Below, one piece after another: positions 1 to 9,575 of a stretch of DNA of 25,191 bases (its first letter is position 1; the number at the start of each line of letters is the position of its first letter). The translations under genes and the position numbers were made by a program. The stretch is from Stentor coeruleus (Eukaryota; Ciliophora; Heterotrichea; Heterotrichida; Stentoridae). The notes beneath the pieces are model-generated. The model was not told where the DNA came from, searched no databases, and worked only from the letters and a program-made list of their open reading frames with translations. The DNA lies in assembly GCA_001970955.1 (NCBI GenBank), contig MPUH01001051.1, positions 1 through 25,191 on the forward strand, given 5' to 3'.

Positions 1-2146
1 CTATTAACTTGCCCATTATGGCCTTCGAGCGTGCATTCTTCACTTTTTTTTGCAAGGTCCCATATTTTGATCAGATTATCTCCAAATCCACTCGCTAAAA
101 ATTTGCCATCTGGACTGAAATTAACACTAGTTACATAAGAATTATTACTGGCGAGTGTGTATTCTTCCCTTTGTTCAAGGCTCCATATTTTAATCAGCTT
201 ATCATAGGATCCACTTGCTAAAAACTTGCCATCTGGACTGAAACTCACACTAGAAATTGGTTCCAAGTGACCTGTGAATATGCATTCTTCTTTTTTTTCG
301 GAAAGGTTCCATATTTTGATCACCTTATCATAAGATCCACTCGCTAAAAACTTGCCATCTGGACTAACACAAACACTAAAAACTGCTTTCAAGTGGGCTG
401 CTAATATGCATTTTTTTTTATTTTCGGTAAGGTTCCATATTTTGATTAGATTATCATAAGATCCACTCGCTAAAAATCTACCATCTTGACTGAAACTCAC
501 ACTAAGAACACCTTTCGAGTGGCCTATGAGTATGCATTCTTCTTTTTTTTCGGTAAGGTTCCATATTTTGATCACATTGTCTCCAGATCCACTTGCTAAA
601 AGCCTGCCATCTGGACTAAAGCTCACACTAAAAATTATTTCTTTATAACCTCCAAGCGTGAATTCTAATTCTTTTAGGGCAAGGTTCCATATTTTTATAC
701 TGTAATCTTCAGATCCACTCGCTAAATACCTGCAATCTGGACTGAAACTCACACTAAAAATTGAATCATAATGGCCTTTAAGAGTACATTCTTCTCTTTT
801 TTCGGTAAAGTTCCATATTTTGATCAGATCATTCATAGATCCACTCGCTAAAAATCTACCATCTGGGCTAAAACTCATACAATTAAGCCAACTCTGATTA
901 CTTGAGAGTGTGCATTCTTCTTTTTTTTCGGCAAGGTCCCATATTTTGATTAGATTATCTTGAGATCCACTCGCTAAAAACTTGCTATCTGGACTGAAAA
1001 TCACACTAGTAACTTGCTTATCATGGCCAATAAATGTGCATTCTTCTCTTTTTTCGGCAAGGTTCCATATTTTGATAAGCTTATCATTAGATCCACTCGC
1101 TAAAAATCTGTTATCTGGACTGAAACTCACACTATTAACTCGATCACCATGGCCGATAAATGTGCATTCTTCTCTTTTTTCGGCAAGGTTCCATATTTTG
1201 ATAAGCTTATCTCTAGATCCACTCGCTAAAAACTTGTTATCTGGACTGAAACTCACACTAGAAACTAATTCCAAGTGGCCTGAGAGCGTGCATTCTTCTC
1301 TTTTTTCGGTAAGACTCCATATTTTAATCAACTTATCTCCAGATCCACTCGCTAAATACCTGCCACCTGGACTGAAACTAACACTAAAAACAGTAGAATC
1401 ATTGTCTTTTAGCGTGCATTCTACTCTTTTTTCGGCAAGGTTCCATATTTTGATCAGCTTATCTTCAGACCCACTTGCTAAAAACCTACCATCTGGACTA
1501 AAACTCATACTATTAATTGCTTTATCATGGCCTTCGATTCTGTATTCTAATCTTTTTTCGGCAACGTTCCATATTGCGATGCTTTTATAGTGTCCACTCG
1601 CTAAAAAGTTGCCATCTAGACTGAAGCTCATACAAGTAATTAGAAAACTAACGCCGGAGAGTGTGCATACTTCTCTATTTTCGTAAAAGTTCCATATTTT
1701 GATCAGTTGATCATAGGATCCACTCGCTAAAATATTGTCTTTTGGACTAAAACTCACACTAGTAACTTTATCTTTATGACCTGTAAGCGTACATTTTTCA
1801 GTTTTTTTATTAAGATCCCATATTTTTATCGTCTTATCGCTGGATCCACTTGCTAAATAGTTTCTATTTGGACTGAAACTTAAACTAATAATACTATCTT
1901 CATGGCCTTTTAGTGTGTATTCTTCTTCTTTTTTAGCGAGGTTCCATATTTTAATCAGCTTGTCTTCAGATCCACTTGCTAAAAACTTGCTATCTGGACT
2001 GAAACTCACACTATTAACTTGTCTATTATGGCCTTTAAGCGTACATTCTTCTCTTTTTTCAACAAGGTTCCATATTTTGATCAGATTGTCTTTAGATCCA
2101 CTTGCTAAAAGCGTGTCTTTTGAATTGAAACTCACACATGTCACTA
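1..2146 (-). repeat. 126-bp tandem coding repeats (WD40 units)
   Basis: The conserved ASG codons recur at plus-strand positions 91, 214, 340, 466, 592, 718, 844, 970, 1096, 1222, 1348, 1474, 1597, 1723, 1849, 1975 and 2101. The spacing is 126 bases except for two steps of 123. Adjacent units around 1030-1270 are nearly identical over long stretches, which indicates recent unit duplication or gene conversion within the array. Confidence 0.9.
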
Positions 2147-2357
2147 TATCTTTATGTAATTTAAGAGTTGTAACATATGATTTTGGAAATTTTAGCATTG
2201 GTTCTATTTCAATAAAATTTAAGGTTTTTTTAAGCTCTTCTAAAGCAACATCAGTGTTGAGGTTATCAACTATTTTCTTTTGATCCACTTGTGGAGCTTG
2301 GTTTTTCTGAAGTTCTTCAGTTTTGGGAAGGAGCTTCTCAGCCAAAGAAATAGACAT
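1..2357 (-). CDS. WD40-repeat protein, C-terminus cut by window edge
   Basis: The frame opens at ATG 2357-2355 and stays open to base 1, giving 785 codons with no stop. Residues 1-60 form a polar, probably helical N-terminus. After that comes a run of WD40 repeats of 42 residues (two are 41). I count 17 complete cores of the type ASGSxDxLIKIWNL plus the start of an eighteenth at the edge. Each repeat carries the Gly-His dipeptide (often degenerate), the FSPDG turn and the IW(N/D) end. Seven repeats make one propeller, so at least two stacked propellers are expected. WD40 propellers are protein-interaction scaffolds; the partner is unknown here. The framework is nearly invariant down to the DNA level, while residues after Gly-His and the x in GSxD vary. 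No kinase or NACHT domain is visible in the portion present; another domain could follow beyond the edge. The WD40 assignment is certain, the role is not. Confidence 0.95.
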   Translation of the reverse strand, partial: MSISLAEKLLPKTEELQKNQAPQVDQKKIVDNLNTDVALEELKKTLNFIEIEPMLKFPKSYVTTLKLHKDIVTCVSFNSKDTLLASGSKDNLIKIWNLVEKREECTLKGHNRQVNSVSFSPDSKFLASGSEDKLIKIWNLAKKEEEYTLKGHEDSIISLSFSPNRNYLASGSSDKTIKIWDLNKKTEKCTLTGHKDKVTSVSFSPKDNILASGSYDQLIKIWNFYENREVCTLSGVSFLITCMSFSLDGNFLASGHYKSIAIWNVAEKRLEYRIEGHDKAINSMSFSPDGRFLASGSEDKLIKIWNLAEKRVECTLKDNDSTVFSVSFSPGGRYLASGSGDKLIKIWSLTEKREECTLSGHLELVSSVSFSPDNKFLASGSRDKLIKIWNLAEKREECTFIGHGDRVNSVSFSPDNRFLASGSNDKLIKIWNLAEKREECTFIGHDKQVTSVIFSPDSKFLASGSQDNLIKIWDLAEKKEECTLSSNQSWLNCMSFSPDGRFLASGSMNDLIKIWNFTEKREECTLKGHYDSIFSVSFSPDCRYLASGSEDYSIKIWNLALKELEFTLGGYKEIIFSVSFSPDGRLLASGSGDNVIKIWNLTEKKEECILIGHSKGVLSVSFSQDGRFLASGSYDNLIKIWNLTENKKKCILAAHLKAVFSVCVSPDGKFLASGSYDKVIKIWNLSEKKEECIFTGHLEPISSVSFSPDGKFLASGSYDKLIKIWSLEQREEYTLASNNSYVTSVNFSPDGKFLASGFGDNLIKIWDLAKKSEECTLEGHNGQVN

Positions 2358-4182
2358 TTATAACCAAATTTTTTTTCTCCTCACTAAATCAATGTTTCGT
2401 ATAACTTAGCGATTTCTTTTTCGGAAGGAAATTTGAAGCACATATAAGGTAAAGAAGCAATTTTAAACATGAAAAAGGGTTAGTTTTAAAGGACGAGCAG
2501 GGTTATATAGGTAAATATTCTAAAAAACACCTCAAAGATATAGTTGAATCTTAAACCGATCAGAAATGCGTGTAGACAAGTGATTAACTAAAATTCTGAT
2601 AGGAAATACAAGTACAAGCTAAGAGCAAGGTATAGAAAAAAGCTTAAAGCATGAAAATCACTCACAGAAGCAAATTCGACTTTCTTTGCATAAGAAGAAC
2701 TAAAGGTTGAAGATATACATGGTGATGAAGGAAGGATGTGAGGAAGAAATGATAAGCTTACTAAGTTAAGTAAGTAAGAAATTAAAGGATTTTTTTTTCA
2801 TAGGCTTATTGAGAGAGCATATACAGACAAAGGGGAAAAGATTTAATGGATTCAAGCCTTCAATAGAAAAAGATTCAGGAAATTCACTGTCTGAGTAGAT
2901 GAATCAACTTGGCTTAGTCTATTAAGCCTTAAAGATTTGTTTAGAAAGATTAAGCTGTGAAGTAATTCTACTACAGTGAAGCTAAGAATAGAAACAATGA
3001 AATAAGTTGGTCAAATCAATTCTTTAGAATACAGTAAAGACGAGGAATAGATTATATGTGTTAAAGACTTAAAAAAGAAAATTATAGCTGCCCAAGGGTG
3101 TGAAAGTATGTATTTATTATAGACTCTACTAAAATTTCTTTATTCATGTAAGAAATATGCTAAGCGATGATTCTTACATGTAGTAATGCTTTTATACACA
3201 ATTTCTCTAGTCTTTTAATTTTTCTTTAACCCTTTGACGTAATAAATCCTAAACTACTAAACCTATTAGTTACTCAGCTAAGTTATGAGCTTTAGGAAAG
3301 CAATCCACATGCAAATGACGACTGTAAACTTTGAAATATACATTCAGATTGATTTTTTCTTTTTCTTTTCATTTACTACTATTTTCTCTCTGTTTACTTA
3401 ACACCAAGTAATGCTCTATAATTTCTTAAGGTATGTTTTGCATTCTTCCCACCTTATTAGCCTTTAAACTAACTGTATTTTATAATCTAGAAATCTATCT
3501 ATTCCTTCAGATCAGCTTATAGTCATATTTTTTTAATCAGAAAAAAGCTCCAAAGTCCATAAGTATTTCAATGATTTTGAATTGATGGCTTTTAATCGAT
3601 TCATATCATAATAATCAGATCCGAATAGGTTTTAATTCTTGAAATTCTATCAAAATAATATTTTAACTTTAAATTTTAGCTTATTTTTGTGATATTTTCC
3701 TACACAAAGTTTAGCCTAACCAGCATTCATAAACCATAATTAAATTTTTAATCAGTAGTTCTCAAATTAAATTGTTGTGACTGCAGAGTTTTTTAGAGCA
3801 TTTTAAATTGAATAATTGAATTTCTAATAATATTGTACTATTAAATATATTTTTTTGATAAGTAGTATGATATAATTTTTAGTTTATAGGGAAAATAAAG
3901 TCATACTTGGATTGTAATTTCATTATTTTACCCAAACTCCAAATCATACAACAATCAAACCTTCTCCTTATCATTTTTCTAATTTTCTATCATCTTTCTA
4001 TTTCTTATATTATAATCATACAGTCATCCATTAACCCAATTATTCCATAAACCAAAAAAATTCTAAATTTTAAATTCAACTTCTCTAAAAGTCTAAAAAC
4101 TTCTTCCTCAAAACTTACAACCTAAATTTTTTCACCTTTTAATCTATTCATACAAAAATATCATCTAATATTCCTATAATTT
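2358..4182. other. Gene-free stretch, 1.8 kb
   Basis: No frame of useful length is open on either strand. About 2440-3110 is purine-richer and less AT-rich than other intergenic DNA here, but in-frame stops occur at about the chance rate in the one frame I counted. From about 3120 on it is ordinary AT-rich DNA. The last 250 bases before 4183 become rich in A and C and poor in G, like other upstream flanks in the window. This region lies between divergent genes and must hold both promoters. Confidence 0.6.
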
Positions 4183-4758
4183 ATGGATAAAACCTTAAAT
4201 AAAAATACCCACCTGCATGTATCAAATCCATCTATAGACCCACTTTCTGTAAGTTCTATGAAACTTGCCGAATCTTTATATAGCGGTATAGAAAGTGCTA
4301 GTATCAGCATTCCAAGCAATGGCTCAAGTGCAGATTCTATAGATGTGCAGATAATAAAAGGGAAAAACAAAGAAATCTTCGATGCCCTTTCCGCCAGAAT
4401 ATCAACTTTTTTGTATTTCAATAACGATATTTTAAGCAAGCCTTATGAATTTATAAAATCTTCACTTGTTGAACTAAATGATATAAAAGAAACTGTTAAT
4501 GCATATGAAAATGAACATTCCCAATTAGATGATGATGACAAGCTTTGTATAGAAACTCTACTTAAAAGAATAAATGATTTACATATGATGTATGTTTATG
4601 AAATAAAAAAACTGGAAAACAGTAGAAATGAATTGTTTAATGTTGAAGAAGAAGAGACGGAATTGCATTCTAAGCTTAAATATATAGAAAATGAGATGTG
4701 CAGATTAATGACTGAAGAGGATAGTGGTAAAATTACTTGCAAATGTGTTATATCATAG
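4183..4758 (+). CDS. Small coiled-coil protein with CaaX-like tail (paralogue 1)
   Basis: 191 residues, not a family I recognise. The N-terminal third is Ser-rich and probably disordered. Residues from about 58 to 180 are charged and heptad-like, with an acidic Glu cluster near 153-158 followed by the signature KLKYIEN. The protein ends Cys-Lys-Cys-Val-Ile-Ser. The last four residues fit a CaaX box, with Ser last favouring farnesylation, and the Cys two before could be palmitoylated, so the protein is probably held on a membrane by its C-terminus (inference). The gene at 5981 encodes a colinear paralogue on the same strand. The start is the first ATG after an A/C-rich, G-poor leader, 5 bases after a CTATAAT-like stretch. 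It ends with TAG. The reading frame is secure; the function is unknown. Confidence 0.85.
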   Translation: MDKTLNKNTHLHVSNPSIDPLSVSSMKLAESLYSGIESASISIPSNGSSADSIDVQIIKGKNKEIFDALSARISTFLYFNNDILSKPYEFIKSSLVELNDIKETVNAYENEHSQLDDDDKLCIETLLKRINDLHMMYVYEIKKLENSRNELFNVEEEETELHSKLKYIENEMCRLMTEEDSGKITCKCVIS

Positions 4759-5980
4759 AATTGGAATATAGGATGTAGTAATTATAGTAATTTTTATTAA
4801 TTATTAGGAAAAAGTTTGAGAATGAATATGGAAGAAATTAGAGTTTTTTATATGAAAAGTTGTTGTTTAGGTATTACAAATTTGATTAATTTTGGTTGTG
4901 TTGATATTATGATAATAAAAGTTTAGTAATAGATTGTGATATTGATTTGGTAATTTTATATTTAAAATTAAGGACTAAGTTTGTGAATATGTTGGTGTTT
5001 TGGGTTGATTTTTTACTTGGATATAGAGTTTTTATCTTTTAAGGTTTTTTGCAACCATTTTGCTGATTTTTTACTCAAACAGTTTAGGCTATAAATATTT
5101 TGCAAGACTATAATTTTATAATTATTTAATTTGTATGGAAAACTAAGTGCGATTTTAGGTTACTAAAAATATTAATATATATTTCCTTGAATAAACTCAG
5201 ATGTTTTTTTATTTCAAAAATATATCTATATTATACTAATATATATTACAAGAATATTTGATAATATTTTTAGTTTTAAACAATCTTTATAGAATTATAT
5301 AATTCCGTTAAAAACACTTTAATACATTTAGAACTATACTATCCTTATCAAAGTAAAACTGTATATACAATTCATGATTAAAAACTATATTTAGATATAA
5401 ACAAAAAACAATTACACACAATAAAAACTATAAACCACATAATGCATCTCTTAAGCTTGGTATTTTTTTCAAAAAAAATTATCCTTTAAACAATTTCCAA
5501 AAAAATCATTTTCCTATACCTTACAGTTTTATATTTAATTCAAAAAAAATCCTTTTCTATTACTCCTAATCTTAAATTAATATTAATTTACCAATATACC
5601 ACTCCTGTATTTTCATAAAAAAACATCCAAAAATCCCTCCCTTAAAAACTTCTATTTTATATAAAATCCTAACCCACAACATCTAAAAATCCAACACCAA
5701 TTCTAACCAATCGAAAATCCAACAGCAAAAAAGATTTTTGCATAAAATCGTATCATTTCCTTAAAAAAACCTAAAAATTTCTTGATCCTTCAACATGAAA
5801 ACAGACGGGAAAAGCTCATACATTTCAAATCTATTAAAAAAAATCTCATCTTAATAAACAATTATCAAAACCTAACTAACTCAACAACAAGTCCTATAAA
5901 AGTATTTCTACTTTTGAATATCCTCCTAATTATAAACAAATATATAAAAGCCTATCTTATTTAATAAATTACAATCAAAT
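4759..5980. other. Intergenic, 1.2 kb, with G-rich to C-rich switch
   Basis: The first 280 bases after the stop are strikingly poor in C: by hand count 56 G and 4 C in 4759-5040. The middle (about 5090-5400) is almost pure AT with TATA-like runs. From about 5450 the strand becomes C-rich and G-poor up to the next start. A 60-codon frame at 5782-5964 lies in this leader and looks like chance. A TATAAAAG element sits at about 5941-5948, some 33 bases before the ATG at 5981, and is a candidate core promoter. Confidence 0.6.
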
Positions 5981-6547
5981 ATGTCAACAATCGAAACACC
6001 ACTAGAATCATCAAAAAATATCTCACAAACACTATCAAACTTACATAAAAAGTCTTTAGAATCCATCTACGACAACTTATCAAGTTTTGATTTCAGTATA
6101 ATATCTAGTCAAATTTCAAGAGATTCATTTACCCCGTCACTGATAAAACAAAAAAATGATCAGATTAAAGACTTTATAACAAACCGTATAACAGCTTTAC
6201 ATTACTTTTCTCAAGCATTTACTACTGAACTTAACGAAGATGATGCTGAAAATTTAATTACAGAATCAAATTTGTCAGTCCTTGAAAACACTAAAGAAGA
6301 CACAAAAAGTGATGAAATCCAACAAGAAAATGTCGACTGTAAAGAAATGTTAGAGAAAATCTACACCCTTATAGAAAATCATGAGAAAGAAAAAAGGAAA
6401 CTTCAGGAAGAAATCATGGAAATCAATGGGCTTAATGAGGAAGAAGAGGATTTGATGAAAAAACTCAAATATTATGAGAACAAATTTTCAAATCTTGTTA
6501 TGGAGAAGAAGTCAGAAAATGTAGGGTGTCAATGTAGCATTTATTAG
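5981..6547 (+). CDS. Small coiled-coil protein with Cys-x-Cys tail (paralogue 2)
   Basis: 188 residues, a paralogue of the protein at 4183. Shared landmarks in order are IKxKN followed by (A/T)xRI(S/T)xxxYF near residues 52-76, the Glu-rich run before KLKYxEN near 150-165, and a terminal Cys-x-Cys plus three residues. Here the tail is Cys-Gln-Cys-Ser-Ile-Tyr; Tyr is an unusual last residue for a CaaX box, so prenylation is less certain than in paralogue 1, though the paired Cys are kept. The centre and C-terminal half are predicted coiled coil. Identity between the paralogues is low outside these landmarks, so the duplication is old. It ends with TAG. No catalytic motif is visible. It could be a membrane-tethered structural or adaptor protein, but that is a guess. 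Confidence 0.83.
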   Translation: MSTIETPLESSKNISQTLSNLHKKSLESIYDNLSSFDFSIISSQISRDSFTPSLIKQKNDQIKDFITNRITALHYFSQAFTTELNEDDAENLITESNLSVLENTKEDTKSDEIQQENVDCKEMLEKIYTLIENHEKEKRKLQEEIMEINGLNEEEEDLMKKLKYYENKFSNLVMEKKSENVGCQCSIY

Positions 6548-7684
6548 ATATATATAAACTTTGATTTTAAATAGGTTTTATTGATTTGATCAGTTGTTTT
6601 ATTATAGGTGATTATGATAGGAATGTGATAGGATATAATAAGAAGTGTATAAATACGAAGAAATACTGAAAATAGGTTTTAATTTTTGAAAATTGAAACT
6701 ACTGTATGGTAAAATCTCATAAATTTATATGAAAGAATCATTTGAAAATTTAAGCTTTTTTTAACACTTACATGCTACTTATATTTAATACTATTCATAT
6801 CGTAATTTTTTAAGCAATTTAAGAGTTATCCCCTTCTTGATCTTGTGAGATTACAATATCTTTTAAGTTTTAGTAATTTATATACTCACTCTTATATCCT
6901 TAAGTTATATTTTTTTATCATTAAGAAGCTTTTTCAAATCTCCTTTCATCACTTTCAACAACTTATTATTATATTTAAGTTTATCTAAAATGTTTTAAGT
7001 TTTTTATGTCTTTTGTTTATCTTCTTTTCAAACCTCGCATTTGATATTTTATGTTAGTTTATCCTTTCACTTATAGAAAAAACTCACTTCCAACCTTGGC
7101 ATAATTCTAGCTTTTATATTATCATCAAGTCATCAAGATATTTTATTTAATTGTATCACTTCCAACCTTGGCATAATTCTAGCTTTTATATTATCATCAA
7201 GTCATCAAGATATTTTATTTAATTGTATCATAGTTTCATTATTTTATTCCAAATCTTTTTTCTTATTTTTTTGTCTTTTAATATATAATAATATGTATTT
7301 ATAACTGTTTATTGATTCCTGTATAAGCTTTATGTCATTTTCGATTTTTTTTAAATTTATGATTTTCTTATTTTTAACTAAGTAATATTTAATATCATAT
7401 TTCATGGTTTTTTAAAAAAATATAATTTTTCTTTGTCTTTAAATACTTTTATTGCTTGGATCCAATTATTATATATTATTATCTAATAAAAATTATAAGA
7501 TAAATCAGATTTCACGTATAATATCAAAAAAATCTTGTATTTATATATATTTTAATTAGCTAATTGTATACTAAATATAACTAAAATTTCTCAAACATCT
7601 TAAAATAAGCAACTCCCTTTTTCTGTTTACTTTAAATTTCTAATAATTTTTCTAATTTTAATCCTATTTTGTTGGTATTAAATC
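6548..7684. other. Intergenic between convergent genes, 1.1 kb
   Basis: This lies between the 3' ends of the 5981 gene and the minus-strand kelch gene. The first 100 bases are G/T-rich, like other downstream flanks. The rest is T-rich with more C than G, as expected if it is the 3' side of the minus-strand gene. It contains a perfect 72-bp duplication at 7084-7230. No gene is seen on either strand. Confidence 0.6.
7084..7230. repeat. Perfect two-copy direct repeat, 72-bp unit
   Basis: The unit at 7085-7156 is repeated without any mismatch at 7157-7228, and the identity runs on for a base or two at each edge. There are only two copies, with no coding potential. Confidence 0.95.
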
Positions 7685-9343
7685 CTAATTATTAACTTTC
7701 CAGTCTAAAGCTTTTATCACTCTTGTGATAAACAAAATGCACATATTTTTTGGTATCCCACTAATACAACTGTTTAGTTCTATAGCATTAATTATCTGTT
7801 CTATAACATTGTGTTTTGGTTTAGGTTTATTAAAAATTTTGTTTATAACATCTGAGAACTTTAAAACCTTGTCAAAATTAAATAACATATCTAATATTAT
7901 TTTATCCATAGCTTTTTTAATTTCATAGACAGTCACTTCTTGTTTAAAACCCAAAGTGTGTGACAAAATATTAAATTCCATAGGATTAAGGTCTTTTCCA
8001 TTAAGCCATATCGAAGCCTGTCCTAAAAACTGAACAGTTTTCCTCCTAGGTAACAATATAAACCCATCATTTTCCTCACTAGTAATCATAGCCACACTTA
8101 ATTCTTGAGGTACAATAATCTTCCCTTTCCTTTCAGTGCCTTGGACAATTTTCGAATCATTAAAACTATTATTAAGTTTTTCTTCAATATTTTCAGGTTC
8201 AAGTTCTGGACTTGATAATGCCATACGAAGCTTTACTTCATTAACGAAATTATTAGAAACACCTTTTTGAGATATAGATAAAGTATATGGATGTATAACA
8301 TTTGGAGAACTAAAACGAGGTAATTTAATATTTTTTTTAGCTGTTGGTAAAGTTAAATGCCTTTGCTCATTACTGTTAGCTTTGAAAACTAGGGATTGGG
8401 ATTTTTTGAGATCACTAGTAGCATTGAAATGCAGCCAACATGAAGAATTTTTAAATCTTACAGCAAAGTGAGGGAAAGAGACAGCTATTATGTAATCATT
8501 GTTGAATTTAGGAGGGTAATTCTCATTATTGGATAAAAAATGTGTTTTCATTTCTACGAAACCCTTTCTTGTGTTAAAAATAAAACATGAATTGCTTGGC
8601 TCAGATGCTAATGATATCCCTCCGAAAATAAAAGCCCTTTTATCGTTAGAACTTGAAACAGGGTTTAGCAATAATAATGGGAAGGTAAAGGGTTCAATTT
8701 TAAAAACATATTCTTCAGAGCTTATATCTATTGAATAGACATTGTTATTAGGACTTTCAAAAGGATATATCATCTTACCAGCATAATAATAGATTTTAGA
8801 CTTCAAAATAAATGTCCCTGGATATAAAATTCCCCCTAAACTAAATTCAGACCCTCCAACTTTATGGCTATCATTAAAAAACTTATCCTGATGCAGTATA
8901 ATTTCCCAAAAATTCTCTTTAAAGTTATATTTCATCATAGGAGCTCCTTTGAAACGTTCATGGCTTATAATTCTCCCATCATTTTCAATAATCCCTCCAG
9001 CATAAAAAAATGAATTTTTATAAGCTAAAAGTGAGCCTAACTTTGAATGAACAGGCAATGAAGCAAGCTTTGTTATTTTTAATGATTCTAGATCAATAAA
9101 ATATGCAGTTTTTACCAACTTTCCTTTTCTATTTGTCCCCCCTGCTATGATAATACTTGAATCTGACATGCACCCAATAGAAGAGTCTTCGCAAAAAGAT
9201 TTTTTATTTGAAAATCTTGATTTTTGGATGTTTTTCTGAGTAACATACAAGGCTAAAGCTTCACCTCTATTTAAATAGTAAATTGAAGGGTTGCCAGTTG
9301 AACTTTTATCTGGCTTTACACTTGTTGGATTGCAGTTTCCCAT
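7685..9343 (-). CDS. Kelch-repeat protein with N-myristoylation start (paralogue A)
   Basis: 552 residues. It begins Met-Gly-Asn-Cys, so Gly2 may be myristoylated and Cys4 palmitoylated, placing it on a membrane (inference; Pro at position 6 is not ideal for the myristoylation signal). Residues about 20-265 carry degenerate kelch motifs built on hydrophobic-Gly-Gly turns: IIIAGGT at 64-70, FFYAGG at 112-117, IYYYAGK at 184-190 and AFIFGG at 237-242, each followed by a further strand. Kelch repeats form beta-propellers that bind other proteins. The middle is Ser/Lys-rich and probably disordered. A conserved helical C-terminal module (about 440-552, with LSHTLGFKQEV) is shared with paralogue B and is not one I recognise. 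It is divergent from paralogue B, with the two starts 232 bases apart. It ends with TAG. Confidence 0.87.
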   Translation of the reverse strand: MGNCNPTSVKPDKSSTGNPSIYYLNRGEALALYVTQKNIQKSRFSNKKSFCEDSSIGCMSDSSIIIAGGTNRKGKLVKTAYFIDLESLKITKLASLPVHSKLGSLLAYKNSFFYAGGIIENDGRIISHERFKGAPMMKYNFKENFWEIILHQDKFFNDSHKVGGSEFSLGGILYPGTFILKSKIYYYAGKMIYPFESPNNNVYSIDISSEEYVFKIEPFTFPLLLLNPVSSSNDKRAFIFGGISLASEPSNSCFIFNTRKGFVEMKTHFLSNNENYPPKFNNDYIIAVSFPHFAVRFKNSSCWLHFNATSDLKKSQSLVFKANSNEQRHLTLPTAKKNIKLPRFSSPNVIHPYTLSISQKGVSNNFVNEVKLRMALSSPELEPENIEEKLNNSFNDSKIVQGTERKGKIIVPQELSVAMITSEENDGFILLPRRKTVQFLGQASIWLNGKDLNPMEFNILSHTLGFKQEVTVYEIKKAMDKIILDMLFNFDKVLKFSDVINKIFNKPKPKHNVIEQIINAIELNSCISGIPKNMCILFITRVIKALDWKVNN

Positions 9344-9572
9344 ATTAAAAAAAGTACTTTTATAACTTAAAGTAGCAATTTGTGTGCTTAATTTATATTT
9401 TATAATATCCTCATAACTAGAAATTTAGTTTTATCAGATAAACTTTATAAAAGCAGTTTCCCATATTAAAAAAAGTACTTTTATAACTTAAAGTAGCAAT
9501 TTGTGTGTTTAATTTATATTTTATAATATCCTCATAACTAGAAATTTAGTTTTATCAGATAAACTTTATAAA
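9332..9572. repeat. Two-copy direct repeat, 121-bp period
   Basis: Copy 1 is 9332-9451 and copy 2 is 9453-9572. Over 120 bases they differ at one place (C against T at 9387/9508, give or take a base). Copy 1 includes the first four codons (Met-Gly-Asn-Cys) of the minus-strand kelch gene, and copy 2 repeats these codons out of context. Confidence 0.93.
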
Positions 9573-9575
9573 TAT
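9344..9575. promoter_or_regulatory. Divergent promoter between the kelch paralogues
   Basis: These 232 bases separate two ATGs that point away from each other and must serve both genes. Most of the region is two direct copies of one 120-bp segment. Both starts lie in similar contexts: an AT-rich run leading straight into ATATGGGAAA, with TATAAATA 14 bases before the plus-strand ATG. The second copy also carries a decoy minus-strand ATG at 9464-9462 followed by about 15 codons and a stop. It would act as an upstream ORF if the minus-strand transcript began beyond it. Confidence 0.65.

Noticed and set aside
982..2283. Plus-strand open frames of 202 and 122 codons over the WD40 gene
   Set aside because: They are antisense shadows of the 126-bp repeat array; the minus frame is open throughout and encodes clear WD40 repeats.
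2700..3000. RNase P-like motifs (GAGGAAG and ACAGTGA about 240 bases apart) and snoRNA C/D-like boxes
   Set aside because: The essential flanking bases of the RNase P core do not match, the box spacing is wrong for a snoRNA, and short motifs like these occur by chance.
5782..5964. 60-codon plus-strand frame just before the gene at 5981
   Set aside because: It lies in a G-poor, A/C-rich leader where stops are rare by composition. It has no domain and probably overlaps the promoter (TATAAAAG at about 5941).
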